DNA from: Flavimarina sp. Hel_I_48
GTDB lineage: Bacteria; Bacteroidota; Bacteroidia; Flavobacteriales; Flavobacteriaceae
NCBI RefSeq assembly: GCF_000733945.1
Contig: NZ_JPOL01000002.1
Location: 3,411,001-3,475,000, forward strand
Length of the DNA: 64,000 bases
Reading direction: 5' to 3'
Below the pieces are notes generated by a model. That model had not been told where the DNA came from. It did not search any database and saw only the letters and a list, made by a program, of their open reading frames with translations. Shown here piece by piece: positions 25,971-34,500 of the stretch (position 1 is its first letter; each line of letters opens with the position of its first letter). A program made the position numbers and the translations under genes.

Positions 25971-26255
25971 CTAAGAATTTAATCCGTGCTGCACACGGTT
26001 TGCGGTCATCACGTTCTGGATTTCTTCGGCATCGTAGTAAATGATACCGCCCACTTTCGTGTAGGGCAACGTGCCATTGACGCGAAGATTTTGAAGTGTT
26101 CCCGGACTTACCTGAAGCAGTTCCATCACTTCTGAAGATTTCAGGTATTTTTTGAGTTTGCCGGTCGCTTGTCGGGATAGGAGCTTTTTAATGTCGTCGA
26201 GCAATTCCATTTTGAATTCCCGAAGATCGTCTGTGGTAATGATACTTGTTGGCAT
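25971..26255 (-). CDS. excisionase-like helix-turn-helix protein
   Basis: 94 residues: a short coiled N-terminus, then a MerR/excisionase-type helix-turn-helix (KYLKSSEVMELLQVSPGTLQNL) and wing (LPYTKVGGIIYYDAEEI). Proteins of this type are the Xis2-like factors of CTnDOT-family elements. It lies just downstream of a 296-bp regulatory region and RteC, fitting control of excision by RteC. Confidence 0.82.
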   Translation of the reverse strand: MPTSIITTDDLREFKMELLDDIKKLLSRQATGKLKKYLKSSEVMELLQVSPGTLQNLRVNGTLPYTKVGGIIYYDAEEIQNVMTANRVQHGLNS

Positions 26256-26278
26256 AATAGAACGGTTTTAAATGAAAA

Positions 26279-26529
26279 GGGCTATCGCCTCAGTCTAAAC
26301 TAATTTGATAGCCCCTCGCAGGATTTGACTTTCGTTCTACAAATTTGAGTATGTTTAATGGGTTTTATTCCCCATTAAGACCGTAGTACGGTCAAAATTT
26401 AACATTTTGAAGGTTGATTGATTATGGTGGCCTTTGAGGCTTGTTTGAGGAAGACGATAGATTAAAAGATGCCAAATTAAATGGAGAATCTTAAAAAGCA
26501 GGATTTCGGTAGGTCAACCGTAGTACGGT
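26279..26529. promoter_or_regulatory. dyad-rich region between RteC and the excisionase-like gene
   Basis: This stretch has four inverted repeats: GGGCTATC/GATAGCCC (26279-26314), AATGGG/CCCATT (26358-26377), GACCGTA-G-TACGGTC (26380-26394) and ACCGTA-G-TACGGT (26517-26529). The last two are the same 13-bp palindrome 136 bp apart. In CTnDOT RteC binds an inverted repeat upstream of the excision operon, so these palindromes are the natural candidates here. Confidence 0.55.
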
Positions 26530-26551
26530 CTTTTTTTAACAGTTTTTAGAA

Positions 26552-27391
26552 TTATTCTTCACTCTTGTTCATCTCAGTAATTAGGCAGGTACTTAGGGAG
26601 TCCAAAAACAATGTTCTGCTGTGTTTTCTATTTTTTATATCCTGATAGGTATTATAGATTTTTCCGGTAGGTTTAAAATCAAAAATTTCTTGAAGCTTAT
26701 TGGAGAGTTTGATGATACTCAGATCATTTTGATTTGTAATTCCGGCAAAACTTAAAGCATAAACTAGCTCCACCCAATCGGTATTGGTAAATGGCCAATG
26801 GATTTTTTCTGTAGTATTCGATTTTACAGTTTTCCCATTTAGATTATTTTTAAGCTTAAATAATCGCTCATCCAAATAGACAACCAATAAATTGTATGCT
26901 TTGAATTTACCTAAAAGCATATCCCTTGGGGTGCAAAATTCGGGATCCTGAAAGTAGAATTTTGAAGTGGTTATATGATAGGTATCCAAATAATCACGGG
27001 TGTAATATTCCTTATCAAAATGGGTAGCTTTGGAATTGACATACTGCCCGAAATCAATATTATACAGAAAGAAACGGTTAAGCTTGCCAATTTTCTTTTT
27101 CAGGAATTTAAGTTGGGCTTTTTTATCGGCTTTTGGAAATTGAATTTCTAATGAATGGATTTCTGAGAAATAAATGAGCTGGACCAGCGGGATTTGTTTT
27201 ATGTTCTTAAAGAAGTCTATCTCTTGTTCTAGGGAACCAAATTCATTTGCAATGATTTCCTTTTTGAACAAACTAAGGAGATTACGGCATACTTCAATAG
27301 AACGAAAAGCCCTATTCAAAATATCATTGTTTTTAAGCTTAATTTCGTTCAGTCCTTCCAGTAGTATTTCTGCTTGTAACTGTAAATCCAT
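26552..27391 (-). CDS. rteC: RteC-family regulator
   Basis: About 279 residues, matching RteC in build: helical N-terminal half (FKKEIIANEFGSLEQEIDFFKNIKQ, in pieces), then DYLDTYHITTSKFYFQDPEFCTPRD and a C-terminal domain with WTNTDWVELVYAL-like IHWPFTNTDWVELVYAL. RteC activates excision genes in Bacteroides conjugative transposons. No tetQ, rteA or rteB is in the window, so the inducing signal must differ from tetracycline. The ATG at 27391 is taken over the TTG at 27397. Confidence 0.88.
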   Translation of the reverse strand: MDLQLQAEILLEGLNEIKLKNNDILNRAFRSIEVCRNLLSLFKKEIIANEFGSLEQEIDFFKNIKQIPLVQLIYFSEIHSLEIQFPKADKKAQLKFLKKKIGKLNRFFLYNIDFGQYVNSKATHFDKEYYTRDYLDTYHITTSKFYFQDPEFCTPRDMLLGKFKAYNLLVVYLDERLFKLKNNLNGKTVKSNTTEKIHWPFTNTDWVELVYALSFAGITNQNDLSIIKLSNKLQEIFDFKPTGKIYNTYQDIKNRKHSRTLFLDSLSTCLITEMNKSEE

Positions 27392-27479
27392 CACCAATCA
27401 TTTTACAGATCATTTTTTAAAAGTTTAAGTGAATTCATTTAAAGATAAATTCAAAACAATAAAATACAAGTGAATTATA

Positions 27480-27516
27480 GCGTATTTGACTACGCAAAAA
27501 CCGTATTTTCCTACGG
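27480..27516. promoter_or_regulatory. two phased CGTA-N6-TACG dyads upstream of rteC
   Basis: GCGTA-TTTGAC-TACGC (27480-27495) and CCGTA-TTTTCC-TACGG (27501-27516) have the same architecture and are centred exactly 21 bp apart, two DNA turns. They lie about 90-125 bp upstream of the rteC start and downstream of a LuxR-type regulator gene. Confidence 0.6.
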
Positions 27517-27568
27517 GAATCTATTAAACCTGAGTATTTATAGGGAAATAATAGGATACCATCCTAAC

Positions 27569-28492
27569 TTATTTTTTGAATTTTCTACGAAAGCGTGATA
27601 AGAATTGTCGCCTATTTTTTACCCCTGTTTTCTTGAAGATATTGGATGCGTGCTTAGATACCGTGCTTTCGGCAATATATAAATCTTTAGAAATTTCTTT
27701 ATAAGTCTGATTACTTAAAATTGATAAAGCGACTTCAATTTCCCGTTTGGTTAAGTTTTCATAAACCATACTGTCCTTTGCAGGATATTCGTTTTGTTTT
27801 TTGTTCCAATCAAAAATTTTGTGCATTTTATTCTTATTCTCAAGTAGGTAAAGATACCGGTCTATTTCAATGGCGGTAATGGCGTAAAAAGCCAAGTTCA
27901 TTACAGTAAAAGTTAACCATTGGTAGTCACCAATTACTGTTAAAATGGGTAGTAATGCGATACAACTTACGCTTAGGATTGAAAATTTATTTCGCTTTAG
28001 AAAAAAGTGATTGGGATTTTCGAGGTTTGATATTCTTATATAAAAGAACCAAAGAAATACAAAAGCAATTATAGATATTGGTATGGTAAACAGAAATCTA
28101 GCCCAATTCAAAGAATGCGTTAAAAAGTAAGGGATTAAGAACAATATAATAAAACTACTAATTGCAAGAATTGCTAAATTTTGGATTGAGAAATGTAGCT
28201 TGATAACCACAATATCATATTCTTTATATAGATAATATACTATGTAGATACAAAGGGCTATTGCAATACCATAAGTAATCACATACTGGATTATAAATGG
28301 GCCTGGAAAGTTTTCAATGGGTAAAAATCCACCTGTGGTATTATAGGCTATAAAAAGTAAGCCAAGTTTTAAAAACCTAAAATGATTGCTCCTAATTCTT
28401 TTAAAGGAATGGTGGTAATATGCAAGCGATACAATGAAAGTATCTATTATAAGGTAGAAAAAAGTTGTCCAATGTATCGGTGTGCCAAACAT
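27569..28492 (-). CDS. membrane-bound LuxR-type transcriptional regulator
   Basis: 307 residues. About seven hydrophobic segments fill residues 1-225, and the last 65 residues are a LuxR/GerE helix-turn-helix (NLTKREIEVALSILSNQTYKEI, AESTVSKHASNIFKKT). The membrane part could sense a ligand directly. It is the last gene of an operon with the MFS and asparaginase-like genes (2 bp from the latter). The paired dyads just downstream, before rteC, are a plausible target. Confidence 0.82.
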   Translation of the reverse strand: MFGTPIHWTTFFYLIIDTFIVSLAYYHHSFKRIRSNHFRFLKLGLLFIAYNTTGGFLPIENFPGPFIIQYVITYGIAIALCIYIVYYLYKEYDIVVIKLHFSIQNLAILAISSFIILFLIPYFLTHSLNWARFLFTIPISIIAFVFLWFFYIRISNLENPNHFFLKRNKFSILSVSCIALLPILTVIGDYQWLTFTVMNLAFYAITAIEIDRYLYLLENKNKMHKIFDWNKKQNEYPAKDSMVYENLTKREIEVALSILSNQTYKEISKDLYIAESTVSKHASNIFKKTGVKNRRQFLSRFRRKFKK

Positions 28493-28494
28493 TT

Positions 28495-28989
28495 TTATTT
28501 TTCATTTTTAGACATAAATTTGTTGGTATCTGTGTTTTTGGTAACATTGTTCCAATGAAAAATTTCACCATTCATAGCGATATAGACATCAGGTTTTAGA
28601 AATTGTAAAGCGCTAAAGGCAAAACCTAAATTGAAGGGAGCATCGGTACTTTTAGAATTTCCCAATATAAATGAGCCTACAAGTAGAATGGTTTTTTTAA
28701 GTCCCTGCCTTCCAAGATAAGCCGCGGTATCTTCCATCGTAAAAGTCCCGTGGGTTATTAAGAATTTTTCTGCATTGGAAGCTTTTATTTTTTTTAGCAA
28801 AAACATCCTGTCTTCATCGGTAATTGATCGGCTATCTTTCGCGAATGCTTTTTCGATAATATAAGGAAAGGAAACATTGGCGGATTCGAGAAATTCTGCA
28901 ATCGCTATTTTATTTTGTTTTTTCTCATTTTCTGGTTTTTTATAATCCAGGCCTTCAATGGTTCCCCCAGTAGTAATAATGTGTATCAT
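28495..28989 (-). CDS. short asparaginase-like protein with altered active site
   Basis: 164 residues, half the length of an L-asparaginase. The first catalytic motif IITTGGTIEG (residues 4-13) is intact, but the second, normally THGTDTM, reads THGTFTM (79-85), with Phe at the place of the catalytic Asp. A later STDAPFNLGFAF segment matches the asparaginase Lys/Asp loop. It may be a stand-alone domain with a sensing or other amidase-like role. It overlaps the MFS gene by four bases. Confidence 0.75.
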   Translation of the reverse strand: MIHIITTGGTIEGLDYKKPENEKKQNKIAIAEFLESANVSFPYIIEKAFAKDSRSITDEDRMFLLKKIKASNAEKFLITHGTFTMEDTAAYLGRQGLKKTILLVGSFILGNSKSTDAPFNLGFAFSALQFLKPDVYIAMNGEIFHWNNVTKNTDTNKFMSKNEK

Positions 28990-30251
28990 AATTTCTTGGT
29001 TTTTTTTAATGGTATTCTTTTTGAGTTATGTTTGGGTCTCAAAAGCAGATAGACTACTAAAAGTAATAGTAGCGTTAGGATGCCGCCGTAGAGAAATTCC
29101 TTTTCGGGAAAATTGGTTCCCAAAAATCCGGCTATTGGATAAGCGAAAGCCCACCACAGATGTGAAAATGCGAAATGGGAGCCATATACTTTCCCCTGTT
29201 CACTATCAGATATATTTTCTCCTATAAGCGTTTCCGAAGGTATTTCTGCCAGACTTTGTCCCAAACCTGCGATGATCCAAAACACAAATAGCAGAGAAAA
29301 ATTTAGGTAATTTGCGGCACTAATTGCGAGGCCTAATACTAAAGCTCCCACTATTAAGGAAACCTGCCTTGATTTGGATTTATCAATAGCCCCGGAAACG
29401 AAGGCGGCCACCGTTGCGCCAATACCGAAGGCGGCCATAATTAAACCATAATCCCTATCGGTAAGGTTCAATCCACCCTTTACAAGAATTATGGTATTTA
29501 CCAATATGAAAGCTCCGGCCATCGCCGATACCAGTTCTATGAACAAGGCAAAACGAATGTATTTGTTTTGAAACAAGAGCTTGGCCCCTTTTGTAACATC
29601 TTGCCAAGTGGTAGGGTGTTTCTTCGAGACATCTTCCTTGTGGGCATTCAAAAAACTTTTTGGAAGGGTCAAGAGCAAAATCCCTGCGATAATAAATGTC
29701 GCCGCATCAATCAAAAATATTTCCCTAGCGCCCAACCAAACTGCAAGTATGCCTGCCAATCCTGGTCCCAGAACCCCCAGTAACTGATACGTGGCAACCG
29801 ATAGGCCTATAGCTTGCCGATATAATTTCTTATCTACGATCTGAGGAATCACAGAACGATAGGTAGGGCTAAAAAAGGCATTGAAAACATTCATAAGAAA
29901 CACCAAAACGTAAATTTGCCATTCGGCGGTAATGAACGGTAGCAAGGCAACAAGACCCATTCTAATAAAGTGGGTCGTGTACAGAATCTTTTTTCGGTCA
30001 ATCCGGTCGGCAAGCACCCCGGCAAAAGGCGAAAAGATAATAAAGGCGGTTACCCGCAATGTGAGGGCGGTGGCCAAAATTACCGCAGCCCTGTCTTCCC
30101 CAAATTGATAGGCCAATAATGCCAAACCGACCCAAGTGAAGGCATCACCCAACAAGCTGATGGTCTGCGCGAGATATACTTTTGCAAACAACTTGTTTTG
30201 TAACGCCTGAAAAGGTTCTGTTAATTTGGATATAGCCTTGCCGATTTTCAT
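28986..30251 (-). CDS. MFS exporter
   Basis: 421 residues with 12 predicted membrane segments, an MFS motif A form GVLADRIDRKKIL after the second helix, and a C-terminal basic tail. The build resembles MFS multidrug or macrolide-type exporters (EntS/MefA-like), but the substrate is unknown. First gene of the MFS/asparaginase-like/LuxR operon. Confidence 0.85.
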   Translation of the reverse strand: MKIGKAISKLTEPFQALQNKLFAKVYLAQTISLLGDAFTWVGLALLAYQFGEDRAAVILATALTLRVTAFIIFSPFAGVLADRIDRKKILYTTHFIRMGLVALLPFITAEWQIYVLVFLMNVFNAFFSPTYRSVIPQIVDKKLYRQAIGLSVATYQLLGVLGPGLAGILAVWLGAREIFLIDAATFIIAGILLLTLPKSFLNAHKEDVSKKHPTTWQDVTKGAKLLFQNKYIRFALFIELVSAMAGAFILVNTIILVKGGLNLTDRDYGLIMAAFGIGATVAAFVSGAIDKSKSRQVSLIVGALVLGLAISAANYLNFSLLFVFWIIAGLGQSLAEIPSETLIGENISDSEQGKVYGSHFAFSHLWWAFAYPIAGFLGTNFPEKEFLYGGILTLLLLLVVYLLLRPKHNSKRIPLKKTKKL

Positions 30252-30283
30252 TCTGATCTTCTGGAATTATTTTTTAATTGGAA

Positions 30284-31480
30284 CTATTCTTCTTCAGAAT
30301 TTCTCAATGCGGACAAGATGGAATAAGCATTTTTGGTAACAGGCTTAAAACTTTTGACATCAGCACTTTCAGCAAAAGTTATGGCCGTGTACCCTTCCTG
30401 TTCAATTCCTTTTTTAACCTGTTCCAATCTAAATGTATAACCATTGTCAGATTTTTCGGTTTGAAAGATTACAAAATCCTTCCCCTCATATTGAACAAGA
30501 GCTTCCGATGGAATCGCCTTTTGCTTATTTGTACCGCTTTCAATCCAAGCTTTTATGTACATTCCCGGTAATAAGCCTTTTTTGGCTTCTTTTTTTAAAT
30601 GGCTGTAAACAGGTGTGATACGATCGTTTCCAGTAGCTTTTCCTATTAAAAAGACTTCTGCTGTGCGATTGAATTTATTATCGTTGGCAAGGGAAAACTT
30701 CACGGTTTGGCCAACTTCAATTTTTCCCAGATCTTTTTCAAAGGCATTCAATGCCAAATGAATATCGTCCAAATTAACTATCTCAAAAAGCACATCTTGT
30801 GGCGATACATAATCGCCGATATTCACATTGCTTGTTTTTACAAAACCTGTAATAGGGGAATAAAGGTTAGCAGTCCGGGAAATATTCCCGTTTTTAACGG
30901 AATTCCTACTAATTCCGGCAAGTGCAAGTTGTTGTTCGTACGCCTTGACCCGGCCTTGTGTTATTTTATAATCTGAAGAAACCTGCTGAAAGGTTTTTGC
31001 CGAATTGATGTCTTCCTCCCTTAATTGTTTTTGTCTGTTGTATTCTTCTTCCAGAAATTGGAGCTTGCTTAAACTTTCCAAATAATCCTGCTGAATTTGG
31101 ATAAATTCAGGATTTTCAATCGTAGCCAACACCTGTCCTTTTTTAATCTCCTCACCGGGCAGTCTTCCGGCGGTTTTTAAATATCCCCCCAAAGGTGCAG
31201 ATACAGAGGCCATACTTTTTGGCTCTACATCAACGACACCGTTTAGCTTCACGATATTGCTAAGATTTCTCATTTCGATCTCCCCGGTTTCAATTCCGGC
31301 GAGATTGTATTGATCTTTGGTAAAAGTGATTTGTTTGGATCCGTTGGTAGCAGTTTGTTCCTCTTTCATAGAGGATTCTTTGGAAGAATCCATTTTTTCA
31401 GAATCCTTGTTGCCGCAAGCCACTATAAATAGGGTGGATAAAATGAGCAGCGAAATTTTTGTATTAAATTGAATTTTCAT
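30284..31480 (-). CDS. czcB: CzcB-like RND periplasmic adaptor lipoprotein
   Basis: 398 residues. Lipobox FIVACGNKD sets the mature N-terminus. The adaptor domains are in order: barrel and lipoyl half (PLGGYLKTAGRLPGEEIKKGQVLATIENP), helical hairpin (about 140-190), second lipoyl half (NLYSPITGFVKTSNVNIGDYV) and a beta-barrel. It connects the CzcA pump with the outer-membrane channel. It is 33 bp after the fused czcA gene and needs no separate TolC in this operon. Confidence 0.88.
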   Translation of the reverse strand: MKIQFNTKISLLILSTLFIVACGNKDSEKMDSSKESSMKEEQTATNGSKQITFTKDQYNLAGIETGEIEMRNLSNIVKLNGVVDVEPKSMASVSAPLGGYLKTAGRLPGEEIKKGQVLATIENPEFIQIQQDYLESLSKLQFLEEEYNRQKQLREEDINSAKTFQQVSSDYKITQGRVKAYEQQLALAGISRNSVKNGNISRTANLYSPITGFVKTSNVNIGDYVSPQDVLFEIVNLDDIHLALNAFEKDLGKIEVGQTVKFSLANDNKFNRTAEVFLIGKATGNDRITPVYSHLKKEAKKGLLPGMYIKAWIESGTNKQKAIPSEALVQYEGKDFVIFQTEKSDNGYTFRLEQVKKGIEQEGYTAITFAESADVKSFKPVTKNAYSILSALRNSEEE

Positions 31481-31513
31481 CTTTTTATATTTTAAAGTGA
31501 TACCACTTGATTT

Positions 31514-34500
31514 TTACAAGCCCAATAAGGCTTCGATTACTATGATGGACTGGTTATATTGATAAAGTGTATTTAAATATTCTGTCTGAATACTATTCGC
31601 CAAAGTGAGGTTTTGCAGGTATTGGGCATAAGAAACATTCCCGCTTTTAAAGCTCTTTTCAGAATTGTCAATAATGAGTTCCGCTTGTGGCAGTGCTTCA
31701 TTTTGATAGTAATTTAAAGTACCCTGAAGTTTATAATATTCCTGCAACAAGTTTTGTAACTCCCCTTCCAATTGGGTCTGGTTCAGCTCAATTTGAGATT
31801 GGGCGATATCCTCTTCAATTTTTGCAGCATTTATCTTAGAACGATGGCCCCCAGGAAAAATAGGGATAGCTATACCTACCTGAAAAAACGAGAACCGATC
31901 ATCCTTGCTGAAATTTTGGTTTGCTATTCCGCTATTTTGAACACCATTGAAGGTTTGGCTGTTATAACCAAACATAATATCCGGTAATACTTTGTTCCTT
32001 TCCACGTTGGTCTCCCGTTTCCTAACCTCTAATTGTCGTTTTAAATAAACGTACAAAGGGCTTTGCTCCACAGATTGTTTTTCGATATCCAAATCTATCT
32101 CCCGAGCAACCAGCTCAGCATCTGAAACACCAATATCATCATTAGTATTCAATACTACCTGTAAACGTTTTTTGGCAATTCTCAAATCGGCCTCGTTCTG
32201 TTGAAGCTTGTTTTTTATCTGCATCGATTGTGTTGCCGAGGTCACACTTTCCAGTTTTGTAGATTCACCAGTTTTATAACGCATTGAGCTTGATCTGTCC
32301 AGATTGCTGTACAGGCTATCTTGACGCTGCAACAGATGTTTATTTTCCACTAAAAACATATACCTCAAATAAGCGGATTTTACGTCTGCAATCAGTTTGT
32401 TTTCGGCTATAGCTTTAAGTTGCTCACTGCTATTGACCCTAGCTTTTGCCAACTTGAACTGACTGGTGTAAACTGTAGGAAAATTGATCCGCTGGATAAC
32501 TCCATATGAATTATCCTTTATTGTGGGTGTATTAAATTCACCGCCTGAATAGGAAAATTCTGTTTTGGGAATGGTTATCGCACCGTACTTTCCTGTTTCC
32601 TGAACCTCAATTTCATATTGCGCGATCTTGATTCGGTTATTGTTCTGTAGTGCAATTTCAATAGCCTGTTCTAAGGTAAGTTCACGCTCCTGCACTTGAT
32701 TCATTTCTTGTGCTTGAAGTTGCATCGCCGGAAAGAACAGTCCACCGATCACGATTAAAGTGGTGGCTATTTTCTTTTTCCCGAAATTGGACCTAGCTTT
32801 TCTGTCAGTAAAATAGATATACAAAATTGGTAGGACAATAAGGGTTAATGCCGTAGCCGTAATTAAACCGCCTATTACAACAGTAGCTAATGGTCGCTGT
32901 ACCTCCGCCCCTGATGATGTTGACAAGGCCATTGGCAAAAACCCTAATGCGGCAACGGTAGCGGTCATTAATACCGGTCTCAGTCTCACACTTGTTCCTT
33001 TACGAACACGTTCATAAATATCTGTGACCCCTTCTTCTTTGAGCCTGTTGAATTCTGCGATAAGTACAATTCCGTTCAAAACAGCCACCCCAAACAACGC
33101 AATAAAACCAACCCCAGCTGAAATACTGAAAGGTAGATCTCGTATTAAAAGTGCAAAAACACCTCCAATGGCAGATAAAGGTATAGCCGTGAAAATGAGC
33201 AAACCTTGTTTTAGGGAACCAAAAGCGAAATAAAGCAGTATTAAAATAAGCAATAAGGCTACTGGTAGGGCGATCATTAAGCGTTGATTGGCCTCTTTCA
33301 GATTCTGAAATTGTCCGCCATAGGTTACATAATAACCTGGGGGCATATCAACCTTTGCAGCCATAATCTGCTTGATATCCTCAATAATACTTTGAACATC
33401 CCTGTCACGTACATTAAAGCCAACCATAACCCGACGTTTTGCATTATCCCGTTGTATTTGGACGGGGCCGGGCTCAAAGGAAACCTTGGCAACCTCACTA
33501 AGTGGGACTTGTTGGCCTTCAGGAGTACCTATGTATAGATTTTCAACATCCGTTATATCGCCACGGCTTTCTTCTTGCAGGCGTACTACGAGGTCGAAAC
33601 GCCTTTCACCTTCAAATACCATTCCCGCTGCCTTTCCGGCGAAACCGGTTTCAATGGCGTTATTTATATATGCTACATTCAATCCATATTGCGCAATTTT
33701 ATCACGGTTTAATTCAATCTTTATTTGAGGTAACCCTGTAATCTCTTCCACATATAAATCGTTGACCCCTTCTACAGATTTTATTTTCTGTCCTACTTCA
33801 TTAGCCAAATCTGACAGCGTGGACAAATCTTCCCCATAAATCTTCAGTACCACATCTTGTTTTGCGCCGGTCAATAATTCATTGAAACGCATCTGTATGG
33901 GCTGCTGAAAGCTAAAGGTGGCATTGGGGATTACCGATAGGGATTTCTGCATTTCCGCAATTAACTCCTCCCGTTCTATGTCGTTTCCTTCTGGTGAAAG
34001 AATTATCATCATATCACCGGCTTCAATGGGCATTGGGTCTGTTGGGATTTCCCCAGAACCGATTTTGTTGACGACCTGATCCACTTCTTCTGGATATTCA
34101 TTCAATAATATGGTCTGTGCTTTTTGAGAGACATCGACCATCTGCTGAATGGAACTCCCCACAGGAACCCTTGTTTCCACGGCAAAATCTCCTTCGTCCA
34201 ATTGGGGGATAAACTCGCCACCCATATTGGCAAACACGACCAGCGTAATAACAAATAAGCCTATTGCCAATCCAAGTACCCAAAGTTTCGCACGAAGGGC
34301 GGCTTCTATAATGGGACTATACATACGCTGGAAGAAATCCATCATTTTATCGGAAAAATTCCTTTTATGTGCTGTCTTACGACCTAGCGCAAGGGCAGAC
34401 ATCATCGGGACGTATGTAAGCGACAATATCAAAGCCCCCAGAATAGCGAACATCACCGCTTGTGCCATTGGGTGGAACATTTTTCCCGCGACCCCGCTCA

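Noticed and set aside
26517..26537. Palindrome followed by T-run as a terminator
   Set aside because: No plus-strand gene ends there, and on the minus strand no T-run follows; an operator explains the second copy better.
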